Shown: positions 24,526-33,281 of the stretch, in pieces | How positions within the stretch are numbered: the first letter of the stretch is position 1 | Layout: every line of letters starts with the position of its first letter | From: Bacteroides sp. | GTDB taxonomy: Bacteria > Bacteroidota > Bacteroidia > Bacteroidales > Bacteroidaceae | Length of the DNA: 41,483 nucleotides | Direction: 5' to 3' | NCBI RefSeq assembly: GCF_029057325.1 | Contig: NZ_JAICZW010000174.1 | Coordinates: 1 to 41,483 of the forward strand | Made by a program: the position numbers and the translations under genes | The notes under the pieces: generated by a model | What the model saw: only the letters and a program-made list of their open reading frames with translations | Database searches by the model: none | Told to the model about the DNA's origin: nothing

Positions 24526-27500
24526 TTAATTAATCCGAAAATCCAGCTCAGGACGTTCTTTTAAATAAGAGATTAGACCGCGTCCCACCGAAAGTTTCAC
24601 AGGACGGGAAATCAAATCGACCGTCATCTTGCTCTCTGAATCGCTCACCTTGAAATAAAGTTCCGTATTGCCCGGATGTTCTTTGGTCAGCTCCACCAAT
24701 TCAGTAACCAACGCCCTGTTCAATACACTTAGCGGGATAAAGATGGTGATCTTCTCTATCAGTTTTTCTTTGACATCCGGCAATAGTTCCATGGAGGTTA
24801 CCTTCAACTCCAGTTCGTCTTGCCGCCACTGTTTAGGCTGGCAGCGTGCTTTGATAAAAAGGAAGGTACGCTCTCCCAAATATCCCTGATAGGTCACCCA
24901 ATCATTGCCGAAGAAAGGAAGTTCCGCCGAACCGGAGTAATCTTCAATCTTGGCAATGCCGTATGGATTTCCATTCTTGCTGATGCCGCGACGCACCGAA
25001 GTTACGATTCCCCCCATTGTTATCTCACGCCCCACAAGCGCCGTTTTGTCTTCCAGCTCCGCCATACGGGTATTGCAAACATGCTCCAACACCACCGAAT
25101 ACTCATCCAGCGGATGCGCGGAAAGATAGATACCTACCAAGTCGCGCTCTTTGTTCAGGCGGTCAAGGTCGCTCCAACGTTCTGCCACCGGTATTTCCGG
25201 TGTCGCGATTTCCACCACATTCTCACCACCGAAGAGAGAATTTACCGCTGCCGCCCGATCGGCCTGATACCGGTTGCCATAGCGCACCAATGTTTCAAGA
25301 AAGACCTCATTCTTGGAATTGACCGCAAAATATTGCTCACGCTTCAGTTCCGGGAAACTATCGAAGCCACCCGCCAAGGCCAGACATTCCAAGTTCTTCT
25401 TGTTGCAAGCATTCAGATTGACACGCTGCACAAAATCAAAGATGCCCTTATAAGGACCGTTCTTCTCGCGTTCTTCCATGATGCTTTGCACGGCAGCCTC
25501 GCCTACTCCCTTCACGGCACCCAGACCAAAACGGATGTTACCCACTTCGTTCACCGTAAACTTCAGATTACTCTCATTGACATCCGGTCCAAGCGTATTA
25601 ATGCCCATCGCCTTGCACTCGTCCATCAGCTTGGTGATGTCGGTAATGTTCGACAAGCTTCGGCTCATCACCGCCGCCATATATTCAGCCGGATAATTGG
25701 CCTTCAAATAAGCTGTCTGATAGGCCACCCACGAATAACAAGTGGCATGCGATTTATTGAAAGCGTATGACGCGAACTTTTCCCAGTCCGCCCAAATCTT
25801 TTCAAGCACTTTCGCATCGTGCCCGTTCTTCTGTCCGCCTGCAATGAATTTAGGCTTCATGTGGTCCAGCTTGTCACGCAACTTCTTACCCATCGCCTTA
25901 CGCAAAGCATCGGATTCCCCACGAGTGAAGTCCGCCAACAGACGAGAGAGAAGCATGACCTGCTCCTGATAAACCGTGATGCCGTATGTGTCCTTCAGAT
26001 ACTTCTCCATAATCGGGATATCGTATTCGATAGGCTTACGCCCCCACTTACGGTCGATAAAGTCGGGAATATAATCCATCGGTCCCGGACGATAGAGGGC
26101 GTTCATGGCAATCAGGTCTTCAAACGTACTGGGCTGCAACTCGCGCAGGTACTTCTGCATACCTGCCGATTCAAACTGGAACGTGCCGATGGTGCGACCA
26201 TCGCAATAGAGTTTATAAGTGGCCGGGTCGGTAATCGAGATATTGTCGATATCAAGTTCCATGCCCCGATGCAGGCGTACATTCGCCACCGCTTCCTTTA
26301 TAATAGACAATGTTTTCAGTCCCAGGAAGTCCATTTTAATCAATCCCGTATCTTCGATGACAGAACCTTCATATTGAGTAACGAGCATCTTTTCGCCCGT
26401 TTCCTTGTCATCTGCCGTACTGACAGGCACCCAATCCGTAATATCGTCACGGCAAATAATGGTTCCACAGGCATGCACACCCGTACCGCGGACATTACCC
26501 TCCAGCATTTTGGCATATTTCATCGTATCGCGCACCAATGGGTCGGGCGAAGCCTCCGCCGCCTGGAGTTCGGGCACATAAGCAATGGCATTGGGCAGGT
26601 TGAGCTTCTTATCGGGAATCTTGTCCGGCACCAGCTTGCACAATCGGTCCGATTCGCTTAAAGGCAGTTTTTGTACACGTGCCACATCCTTAATAGCCAT
26701 CTTAGTAGCCATCGTACCATACGTAATGATGTGCGCCACTTTCTCCTGTCCATACTTTTCCGTCACCCAACGAAGCACTTCTCCACGTCCGTCATCATCG
26801 AAGTCCACATCGATATCGGGCAACGAAATACGGTCGGGATTCAAAAAACGCTCAAACAGCAGGTCATACTGAATCGGGTCTATCTTCGTGATGCCCAGGC
26901 AATAAGCCACCGCCGAACCGGCAGCCGAACCACGTCCCGGTCCTACCGATACACCCAACTGCGTACGTGCGGCGTTGATAAAATCCTGCACAATAAGGAA
27001 GTAACCAGGAAAACCCATGGTTTTCATGATATATAGTTCGAATACCAGACGCTCTTTCACCTCGTCCGACAACGGGTCGCCATACAACTTCTTGGCGCCG
27101 TCAAACGCCAATTTTGCCAAGTAATCGGCCTCCAGTTTGATACGATACAATTTCTCATATCCTCCCAGGCGTTTGATTTTGGCCTTGGCGGCCTCTTCAT
27201 CCAGCACCACCTTGCCATTTTCATCTTGGGTGAACTCATCGAACAAGTCTTTTTCCGTATATTTCCGGCGATATTCCTCTTCCGTCCCGAACTCTTCAGG
27301 AATGGCGAAAGTAGGCATGATAGGCGGATGGTCGATGGAGTAGTACTCCACTTTATCCAGAACCTCCAACGTGTTGGAGAGCGCTTCGGGAACATCCTCA
27401 AACAGAGCGTTCATTTCTGCTTTCGTCTTCATCCACTCCTGCTTGGTATAAAGCATGCGGGTGGGATCGTCCAAATCCTTACCTGTACTCAGGCAGATCA

Positions 27501-28323
27501 GCCGGTCGTGCGCTTCGGCATTCTCCTCATCGACGAAATGCACATCGTTGGAACAGATTACTTTAATATCGTATTTCCGGGCAAGCTCCAGCAACTTGGC
27601 ATTCGCTTTCTGTTGCAACGGATAGGCCTCATGATTGGCTCTCGGAACGGTTGCCTTATGGCGCTGAAGCTCCAAATAGTAGTCATCGCCAAACAGGTTC
27701 TTATACCAGCGTATGGCTTCTTCCGCCTCATCCAACCGGTCGTTGATTATCTTTTTGGGAACTTCACCACCGATACATGCCGAACATACAATCAACCCCT
27801 CGTGATACTTTTCCAGTTCGCTGCGGTCGGTACGCGGACGCATGTAGTAGCCTCTGGTCCAGGCGTGCGACACCAGCTTAATCAGGTTATGATAGCCCTT
27901 CTCATTCTTTGCCAGCACCACCAGGTGATAACCGCTCTGGTCTTGCTTTCCCTCTCTTTTGTCCATGGTACGGCGTGCCACATACATTTCGCAACCGATG
28001 ATCGGCTTGAACAATTTGTTCTCCGCCGCCTCAATGCCGGCGCGGCAAGCGGCCAGTTCCGCTTCCTTATCCTCACAGACTATCTCTCCGCTCTCAATGC
28101 CGGCAATCCGCTTTTTCAGGTCTTTTATCTCCCCTTTCGGACCACTGTTCTTCTTGTTGACGTAGTTCGTGAACTCCTTTATACCGAACATGTTTCCATG
28201 GTCGGTCACGGCAATGCCTTTCATGCCATCCTTCATCGCCTTGTCAACCAATCTGCTGACACTTGCCTGACCGTCCAGAAGCGAGTATTGGGTATGAACA
28301 TGTAAATGAACAAAATCTTGCAT
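24526..28323 (-). CDS. dnaE: DNA polymerase III alpha subunit
   Basis: The 1265-residue replicative polymerase starts with the PHP domain (HLHVHTQYSLLDG, TDHGNMFG). The polymerase core follows with GRGSAAGSAVAYCLGI and the catalytic aspartates in PDIDVDFDDDGR near residue 505, then YRPGPMDYIPDFI, YQEQVM and KSHATCYSWVAYQTAYLKAN. A C-terminal HhH and OB-fold part includes VTSVRRGISKNGNPYG. It is longer than E. coli DnaE, with a lysine/glutamate-rich insert early in the PHP domain (about residues 60-100). It is divergent from psd, with a promoter for each in the 171-base gap. Confidence 0.97.
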   Translation of the reverse strand: MQDFVHLHVHTQYSLLDGQASVSRLVDKAMKDGMKGIAVTDHGNMFGIKEFTNYVNKKNSGPKGEIKDLKKRIAGIESGEIVCEDKEAELAACRAGIEAAENKLFKPIIGCEMYVARRTMDKREGKQDQSGYHLVVLAKNEKGYHNLIKLVSHAWTRGYYMRPRTDRSELEKYHEGLIVCSACIGGEVPKKIINDRLDEAEEAIRWYKNLFGDDYYLELQRHKATVPRANHEAYPLQQKANAKLLELARKYDIKVICSNDVHFVDEENAEAHDRLICLSTGKDLDDPTRMLYTKQEWMKTKAEMNALFEDVPEALSNTLEVLDKVEYYSIDHPPIMPTFAIPEEFGTEEEYRRKYTEKDLFDEFTQDENGKVVLDEEAAKAKIKRLGGYEKLYRIKLEADYLAKLAFDGAKKLYGDPLSDEVKERLVFELYIMKTMGFPGYFLIVQDFINAARTQLGVSVGPGRGSAAGSAVAYCLGITKIDPIQYDLLFERFLNPDRISLPDIDVDFDDDGRGEVLRWVTEKYGQEKVAHIITYGTMATKMAIKDVARVQKLPLSESDRLCKLVPDKIPDKKLNLPNAIAYVPELQAAEASPDPLVRDTMKYAKMLEGNVRGTGVHACGTIICRDDITDWVPVSTADDKETGEKMLVTQYEGSVIEDTGLIKMDFLGLKTLSIIKEAVANVRLHRGMELDIDNISITDPATYKLYCDGRTIGTFQFESAGMQKYLRELQPSTFEDLIAMNALYRPGPMDYIPDFIDRKWGRKPIEYDIPIMEKYLKDTYGITVYQEQVMLLSRLLADFTRGESDALRKAMGKKLRDKLDHMKPKFIAGGQKNGHDAKVLEKIWADWEKFASYAFNKSHATCYSWVAYQTAYLKANYPAEYMAAVMSRSLSNITDITKLMDECKAMGINTLGPDVNESNLKFTVNEVGNIRFGLGAVKGVGEAAVQSIMEEREKNGPYKGIFDFVQRVNLNACNKKNLECLALAGGFDSFPELKREQYFAVNSKNEVFLETLVRYGNRYQADRAAAVNSLFGGENVVEIATPEIPVAERWSDLDRLNKERDLVGIYLSAHPLDEYSVVLEHVCNTRMAELEDKTALVGREITMGGIVTSVRRGISKNGNPYGIAKIEDYSGSAELPFFGNDWVTYQGYLGERTFLFIKARCQPKQWRQDELELKVTSMELLPDVKEKLIEKITIFIPLSVLNRALVTELVELTKEHPGNTELYFKVSDSESKMTVDLISRPVKLSVGRGLISYLKERPELDFRIN

Positions 28324-28374
28324 AACTATCCTTATCTATTGGGAGGCTAAAATTACAACCTCCGCAAAATCTGA

Positions 28375-28405
28375 CAAAGATATTCCCCAAAAAGTTATCA
28401 ACAAC
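28375..28405 (-). promoter_or_regulatory. Promoter of dnaE
   Basis: On the minus strand TATCTTTG (28375-28382) is a perfect -7 box, with GTTG 19 bases upstream as a one-mismatch -33 box. The leader is about 45 bases. Confidence 0.65.
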
Positions 28406-28424
28406 TGCATTTCTCCTACAAATA

Positions 28425-28456
28425 TTTGTCAGATTTTCAAAATAAAACTATTTTTG
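28425..28456 (+). promoter_or_regulatory. Promoter of psd-pssA
   Basis: TTTG (28425-28428), a 20-base spacer and TATTTTTG (28449-28456) match the Bacteroides promoter fully. It lies 38 bases before the psd ATG and fixes that start against a longer frame from 28426. Confidence 0.82.
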
Positions 28457-28494
28457 CGGATAATTTATGTTTTAAAAAGCAAATTACAACACAC

Positions 28495-29181
28495 ATGCGC
28501 CGATTAAAAAGACTGAAAAAGATACGTATCCACCGTGAAGGCACACACACATTGGCCGGCAGTTTGTTATTGATGATTGTCATCAATGCCGCCCTCTATT
28601 TCGGATTGGAATGCAAAGTTCCGTTTTATGTAGTAGCAACCATCAGCCTCATCGTGTACGGGATATTGGTAAACTTCTTCCGTTGCCCCATCCGCTTGTT
28701 CGGACAAGATACGGAAAAAGTAGTGGTAGCTCCTGCCGATGGAAAGATTGTAGTGGTGGAAGAGGTGGAGGAAAACGAGTACTTCCACGATCGGCGCATC
28801 ATGATATCTATCTTCATGAGTCTGGTCAATGTACATGCCAACTGGTATCCGGTAGAAGGTACCGTAAAGAAAGTATGGCATCAGAACGGCAAATTCATGA
28901 AAGCGTGGCTGCCCAAAGCCAGCACCGACAACGAACGTTCTACCGTAGTGATTGAAACCCCGGAAGGCACTGAAATCATGGCACGCCAGATAGCGGGAGC
29001 CATGGCACGCCGCATCGTGACTTACGCCGAAGCGGGCGAAGAGTGCTACATCGATGAGCACATGGGATTCATCAAATTCGGTTCGCGCGTGGATGTCTTC
29101 CTGCCATTGGGCACCGATATACTCGTCACACTGGGACAACTAACCACCGGCAACCAAACCGTGATAGCCAAACTTAAATAA
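28495..29181 (+). CDS. psd: Phosphatidylserine decarboxylase proenzyme, small (archaeal-type) form
   Basis: The 228-residue inner-membrane enzyme converts phosphatidylserine to phosphatidylethanolamine. It has two hydrophobic segments (about residues 20-36 and 45-62), the [16 protein letters not shown] stretch, the [18 protein letters not shown] block and the self-cleavage site [14 protein letters not shown]. Cleavage between Gly196 and Ser197 creates the pyruvoyl group. The length matches the short PSD-A type rather than the longer E. coli type. pssA, which makes its substrate, follows 9 bases later. Confidence 0.95.
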   Translation: MRRLKRLKKIRIHREGTHTLAGSLLLMIVINAALYFGLECKVPFYVVATISLIVYGILVNFFRCPIRLFGQDTEKVVVAPADGKIVVVEEVEENEYFHDRRIMISIFMSLVNVHANWYPVEGTVKKVWHQNGKFMKAWLPKASTDNERSTVVIETPEGTEIMARQIAGAMARRIVTYAEAGEECYIDEHMGFIKFGSRVDVFLPLGTDILVTLGQLTTGNQTVIAKLK

Positions 29182-29190
29182 CAAATACGA

Positions 29191-29892
29191 ATGGCAAACT
29201 GTATCACCCGCCATATTCCCAACACCCTGACTTGCCTGAACCTTTTCTCCGGGTGTATTTCTTGTATCATGGCATTTGAAGCCCGCTATGAGTGGGCACT
29301 TGCCTTTATCATCCTCGGTGCCGTTTTTGACTTCTTCGACGGCATGATGGCACGCGCACTGGACGCACACTCGCCGATTGGCAAAGATTTGGACTCTCTG
29401 GCCGACGATGTCAGCTTCGGGGTCGCCCCTTCGCTGATTGTGTTCTCTTTGTTCAAAGAGATGGACTACCCGGGTATCATGGCAAGCGCGGCGCCCTTTT
29501 TCCCTTATCTTGCCTTCCTGCTGTCCGTGTTCTCGGCATTGCGACTCGCCAAATTCAATAACGACACTCGGCAGACCACTTCCTTCGTAGGACTTCCCGT
29601 CCCGGCCAACGCCTTGTTTTGGGCCTCTTTGGTAGCGGGTTCTCACGACTTCCTGACAAGCGGCTTTCATCCCGTTTATCTGTTCGTGTTAGTCTGTCTG
29701 TTCTCCTGGTTGCTGGTGGCGGAGATTCCGATGTTCTCGCTGAAGTTCAAGAACCTGTCGTGGAAAGACAACAAAGTCTGTTTTATCTTTTTGCTTGTCT
29801 GCGTTCCGCTGCTGGTATTTCTGGGCATTTGCAGTTTCGCCGCCATCATCGTCTGGTACATACTACTTTCACTTGCCACAAAGAAAAAGTGA
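29191..29892 (+). CDS. pssA: CDP-diacylglycerol-serine O-phosphatidyltransferase
   Basis: The 233-residue membrane enzyme makes phosphatidylserine from CDP-diacylglycerol and serine. The CDP-alcohol phosphatidyltransferase signature is complete at residues 50-72 (DG, AR, G, D, D spaced as DGMMAR, SPIGKDLDSLAD). About six to seven hydrophobic segments are visible, starting with NTLTCLNLFSGC. With psd directly upstream it forms a two-step route to phosphatidylethanolamine in one operon. Confidence 0.95.
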   Translation: MANCITRHIPNTLTCLNLFSGCISCIMAFEARYEWALAFIILGAVFDFFDGMMARALDAHSPIGKDLDSLADDVSFGVAPSLIVFSLFKEMDYPGIMASAAPFFPYLAFLLSVFSALRLAKFNNDTRQTTSFVGLPVPANALFWASLVAGSHDFLTSGFHPVYLFVLVCLFSWLLVAEIPMFSLKFKNLSWKDNKVCFIFLLVCVPLLVFLGICSFAAIIVWYILLSLATKKK

Positions 29893-29924
29893 CTAAACAA
29901 ATCTTTGGCACAATTGTTGTATGA

Positions 29925-29945
29925 TTGTTCGTGTCTAACGAACAA
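29925..29945. repeat. 8-bp hairpin between pssA and the DUF4834 gene
   Basis: TTGTTCGT (29925-29932) and ACGAACAA (29938-29945) pair perfectly with a five-base loop. An A-rich run follows on the plus strand, so it is not a classic terminator for pssA; it could stabilise or attenuate the transcript. Confidence 0.5.
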
Positions 29946-29963
29946 ATAAAAAAGCATTAGCCT

Positions 29964-30257
29964 ATGTTGCACTTTTTAGGATTCCTGTTTATCATTATCA
30001 TAGCCGTCTTGCTCATTGGCCTCAGCATTATCGGCAGTGTCATCCAAAACATCTTCAAGTTAGGAAGACCACATACAAACTCCGGTACCCATCAATATAC
30101 CGGAGGATATTCCTATAACAACCAACAACAATCCCGAACCTCCTCCCAAGAAGAGGAAATCACCAACCCGGAAGAGGGCGAAATCCGTCCCAAGCGTAAG
30201 AAGTTGTTCTCCAAAGACGAAGGGGAGTATGTGGACTTCGAGGAAATCAAGGAATAG
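29964..30257 (+). CDS. DUF4834 family small membrane protein
   Basis: The 97-residue protein has one strongly hydrophobic N-terminal segment (about residues 3-28), then a polar part with HQYTGGYSYNNQQQ, an acidic patch (SSQEEEITNPEEGE), a basic RPKRKKLF and the C-terminal EGEYVDFEEIKE. This pattern matches what I recall of DUF4834 in Bacteroides, often encoded after phospholipid genes. Function is unknown. It follows pssA by 71 bases on the same strand and is convergent with the minus-strand accessory block. Confidence 0.8.
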   Translation: MLHFLGFLFIIIIAVLLIGLSIIGSVIQNIFKLGRPHTNSGTHQYTGGYSYNNQQQSRTSSQEEEITNPEEGEIRPKRKKLFSKDEGEYVDFEEIKE

Positions 30258-30404
30258 AATTATCACCATCCAAGCGCAAATTCGCAGCTTACAGATTTTC
30301 AGCCCACATTTGAAATAAGAAGAAACTGAACATTTCAGGTACAAAGATTGTAATACTTCACTCTCTAACGATTGATTATTCAAAATCCTTCTTATGTTTT
30401 CAAC

Positions 30405-30557
30405 CTATTTGATAGGTTGTTTAATAGTTACTGTCACTTGTTCCGTTTTATTGGATGGATTATAAAGCAGACTTCCGCATGAACTTATGCACATCATACA
30501 TCCGCACAGCAGAATCCACACAGCAACAATCATTATCTTACTCTTTTTCTGTTTCAT
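30405..30557 (-). CDS. 50-residue lipoprotein-like ORF
   Basis: A 50-codon ORF starts at an ATG four bases after the stop of the upstream outer-membrane protein gene. It encodes a basic start (MKQKKSKIM), a hydrophobic stretch, a possible lipobox CISSC (Cys27) and a short polar tail ending TVTIKQPIK. Bacteroides genomes contain many tiny lipoproteins of this shape. The close spacing supports translation coupled to the upstream gene. It is the last ORF of the accessory block; function is unknown. Confidence 0.6.
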   Translation of the reverse strand: MKQKKSKIMIVAVWILLCGCMMCISSCGSLLYNPSNKTEQVTVTIKQPIK

Positions 30558-30561
30558 ATTA

Positions 30562-31383
30562 TCAATGATTAAAGAATAATCCTTTTAAAATTTGGTGGAA
30601 TATTCCACCAAAATCTGCATTTATTTCGCTCCCGTTATGTTTATAAGACGGGCGTATTATCGGCACATTCCATTGTTGGTGAGAACAATTGCTACCATAG
30701 CTTCTCATGCCTACATCTATTGCCCATCGTTCTGCCAATCCCAAAGAGAGATAACCGCCATAATGATAGCCGTCCAGCTTCTTCATCGATTCTACTCTTG
30801 GAAAGTAGGTGCGGTAATATGTACCAAAAAGATGGAGCGATGCTTGGGAATGGATTTGATAGGAAACATCAGTGCCAATTCCAAAAGTGTTGCTACCCGA
30901 ACGAGGAATACTCAGTTTGTGTGCATAGAGCCACAGCCCCAACTTCCATTTGTTGTTTGGAGCATATACCGTTTTAACTTCAGCATAGTTCGACACTCCG
31001 ACTCCTACGAGGTTTTCCTGCCTGCCACGTCCCCAAATATCCATCTTGTCAAACCGATGAATAACTCCACCGACACTATATTCGCTTTTATGCAAAGGTG
31101 AACAATCTACAGGAAAGCTCAATGTGTAATCAGGACGAATGTCCAAAAGCATTTCGGGCATTTGGGGAATGGCATCAAAATGTGGAGACAGAAAAGGCTT
31201 CCCATATTCAGAAATCGACAGCTTGGCAGTGTCTATATCCAGTACAGTCAGTTTTATACAATCGAAAAAATGCGTAGAATTTTCTTGCCCGTACAACTGC
31301 GAGCAAAAGGACAACATCATCATGGTTACAAAAGCCACATTGTATGCCTTCTGATTGATGTTACAGATTTTCTGTTTCCACAT
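30562..31383 (-). CDS. Outer-membrane protein of unknown function
   Basis: The 273-residue protein begins with a signal peptide (hydrophobic residues about 15-31, cleavage near LYGQ). The rest has alternating polar and hydrophobic strands rich in Tyr, Gly and aromatic residues (YSVGGVIHRF, KWKLGLWLYAHKL, GYHYGGYLSLGLAERW), as in a beta-barrel. It ends GLFFNH, so the terminal aromatic is near but not at the end. Further in-frame starts exist at 31404 and 31452; the ATG at 31383 gives the best signal peptide, and the earliest start overlaps the remnant gene upstream. No family name is assigned. Confidence 0.72.
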   Translation of the reverse strand: MWKQKICNINQKAYNVAFVTMMMLSFCSQLYGQENSTHFFDCIKLTVLDIDTAKLSISEYGKPFLSPHFDAIPQMPEMLLDIRPDYTLSFPVDCSPLHKSEYSVGGVIHRFDKMDIWGRGRQENLVGVGVSNYAEVKTVYAPNNKWKLGLWLYAHKLSIPRSGSNTFGIGTDVSYQIHSQASLHLFGTYYRTYFPRVESMKKLDGYHYGGYLSLGLAERWAIDVGMRSYGSNCSHQQWNVPIIRPSYKHNGSEINADFGGIFHQILKGLFFNH

Positions 31384-31421
31384 AATGATACCATTAAACA
31401 GCATAAACTTTATATTCTTTT

Positions 31422-31484
31422 TTAGAACATACAAGCATAGGATGCCACGCACGTCCTGTTCTTACAGTCCACACCATTATTGTC
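31422..31484 (-). pseudogene. Remnant of the 3' end of a second copy of the barrel gene at 33282
   Basis: On the minus strand about 20 codons read DNNGVDCKNRTCVASYACMF before a stop. They match the last codons of the intact barrel gene at 33282-33959 (NSVDCKSRTFTASCAYMF) at 12 of 18 positions. At the DNA level the likeness continues through the stop into the A/T-rich sequence beyond it (about 31403-31483 against 33266-33345). An in-frame stop lies just upstream, so no longer copy survives. It flanks the protease and lipoprotein genes on the opposite side from the intact copy. Confidence 0.75.
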
Positions 31485-31508
31485 AAATCAATACATCATT
31501 ACCTTGAT

Positions 31509-31967
31509 TTATTCCTTCTTTAACTGGACTAATAACACATTTGAGATTGTATATGCTACGCCAAACGTCAGTTCGTAGTTAATACTTTTATAGGTTTGGT
31601 TCTCAGAGAGGACCATGCGAGTTGTATGGGGAGATACCGATAAAATCTCTATTTTGCCCCATTCCTTTTCACAAATAGTATAGGGTAATTGCTGTTTCCT
31701 GTCGTCATCGGTAACTCTATAAAAATATTCGCCCACTTTGATTTCAGAAAGGAACCCGTTTTCTGCATTCCTACCCACAGCGGTGAAAGTTATTTCTCCT
31801 CCTGTATAGCCAGCCTCACCATAATAAGAAATTCCATTGGGAGGAGACAATGTTACACCTGTTGTCTTAAACTCTATGTTTTCAAATTTCTCATCTTCAT
31901 TTCCGCAAGAGGTAAGACTCAAACAACAGATGACACTTATAATTTTCAATAATATGTAGTATCTCAT
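31509..31967 (-). CDS. Small lipoprotein, possible inhibitor of the adjacent C10 protease
   Basis: The 152-residue protein has a lipoprotein signal with lipobox SLTSC (Cys21) followed by GNEDE, and an apparently beta-rich mature part (TTGVTLSPPNGISYYGE, GGEITFTAVGR, VGEYFYRVTDDD, YKSINYELTFG). Its start overlaps the stop of the C10 protease gene by four bases (ATGA), so the two are translationally coupled. In Bacteroides fragilis and B. thetaiotaomicron, C10 protease genes are known to be paired with genes for small proteins that inhibit them. By analogy this may be such an inhibitor, but no sequence similarity could be tested. Confidence 0.8.
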   Translation of the reverse strand: MRYYILLKIISVICCLSLTSCGNEDEKFENIEFKTTGVTLSPPNGISYYGEAGYTGGEITFTAVGRNAENGFLSEIKVGEYFYRVTDDDRKQQLPYTICEKEWGKIEILSVSPHTTRMVLSENQTYKSINYELTFGVAYTISNVLLVQLKKE

Positions 31968-33238
31968 TTTTTTACGATCGAATATTCAAGGTTATATTTA
32001 TAGTTTGGAGTTTTACCTGATTGTTCGTCAGATGAATCATAGATTGGGGCACCTGCATTAGTATCAAAGGCTTTACTGATATAGTAGCCATTTTTATAGC
32101 CACCCCATCCCCAATTACAGTGGACGAAATTGTTAGATTTTCCATCTTTAGATGCAACAAGGACACCATCATAAACCCAAGCATGCCCTCCTTTCCATCC
32201 GACACGAATACCAAGTACCTTTTTCTTACCAGAATTACCGCGACCTAACACAGGATATCCAGATTTTATGGCAGATATAATGTTATTTTCATTATAGCCT
32301 TTTAAGGAGCTTGCATTTAATCCTCCCCATTTGTTGAACCACTCTACCGCTTTTGAAGTTTTTGCGCTTGTCTCGTTTGATTTTTTGTACTCTGCTCCTA
32401 AAGCAATGCCAAGATACCTTACCAAATGAGCCACTTCATTGGCTGATGTTGCACATGAAGAACTTGTAAGTACCCCATTGTTTTTGTCACAATCAAACAT
32501 GATTTTATCCCAATGTAAATCAGACGAACCCATAGTCCCATTATAAGACCAGTTTACATGACCGATCGTTTTATAATGAGATAAAATTTGAGCAGTTGCA
32601 ATAATAACACAACCGGCTGTACCATTGGGGCAATATTTCCCATAGACACCACTTTGAGTCCATTTCGTGTGTAATATTGGAGCATATTCAGAATTTATGG
32701 TATAGCCGTTAGTTTCGAGAGAACGTGTTTGAGACGGTTCCTTATAATTCTCAATGTCTTGAATTTCCATTTTGATAGCATAATCTAAAAACATAAGAAA
32801 TCCCTCATCTTTATTCTCATTCAGACTATCAACAGAAAACGCACCTTCGTCAATGACCGCAAAAATCGGTGTAGTTCTTTTATCAGCCGCTACCAACGCA
32901 AACCCTTGATTGTCTGCGAAATTTATTACATACAACAACGTATCAATATCCACATCGTAGTTGTCAGACATATCAGATGCAGTGGCTCGTGTATGTATTC
33001 CATTTCGGATGGGATACACATCTGCAATTTGCATTTGTTCCACGCTCCTCGTTCTTGTATTTAAGAAGTTGAGCTGATTCATAAAATTGCTGAGTTCTAT
33101 TTTGGCTTCTTCTGGTGAGATCTTAAAAGATGATTGCTGAGTTTGAATTGGGATAACAGCTTCCAACGATTCTAAATCATCGTTGCTGCATGAGACCATG
33201 CATACAATCAATGATATCAAAAATAAAAACTTTTTCAT
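31964..33238 (-). CDS. C10 family (streptopain/SpeB-like) cysteine protease, lipoprotein
   Basis: The 424-residue protein has a lipoprotein signal with lipobox CMVSC (Cys17), an N-terminal propeptide region (about residues 35-175, with GFALVAADKRTTPIFAVID typical of the C10 propeptide) and a papain-like catalytic domain. The catalytic cysteine is in CPNGTAGCVIIATAQIL (Cys210), the histidine in GGHAWVYDG (His352), and the conserved CNWGWGG follows at 374-380. It is predicted to be surface- or periplasm-anchored and made as a zymogen. The gene looks more A/T-rich than its upstream neighbours. It is 43 bases after the barrel gene and overlaps the next lipoprotein gene. Confidence 0.92.
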   Translation of the reverse strand: MKKFLFLISLIVCMVSCSNDDLESLEAVIPIQTQQSSFKISPEEAKIELSNFMNQLNFLNTRTRSVEQMQIADVYPIRNGIHTRATASDMSDNYDVDIDTLLYVINFADNQGFALVAADKRTTPIFAVIDEGAFSVDSLNENKDEGFLMFLDYAIKMEIQDIENYKEPSQTRSLETNGYTINSEYAPILHTKWTQSGVYGKYCPNGTAGCVIIATAQILSHYKTIGHVNWSYNGTMGSSDLHWDKIMFDCDKNNGVLTSSSCATSANEVAHLVRYLGIALGAEYKKSNETSAKTSKAVEWFNKWGGLNASSLKGYNENNIISAIKSGYPVLGRGNSGKKKVLGIRVGWKGGHAWVYDGVLVASKDGKSNNFVHCNWGWGGYKNGYYISKAFDTNAGAPIYDSSDEQSGKTPNYKYNLEYSIVKK

Positions 33239-33281
33239 AAATGATAAATTTCAATTGTTTTACTATAAACTCGCTTTTTTT

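Noticed and set aside
27226-28305. Open frame of 359 codons opposite the 5' part of dnaE
   Set aside because: Antisense to the conserved PHP domain; no start signal or family resemblance.
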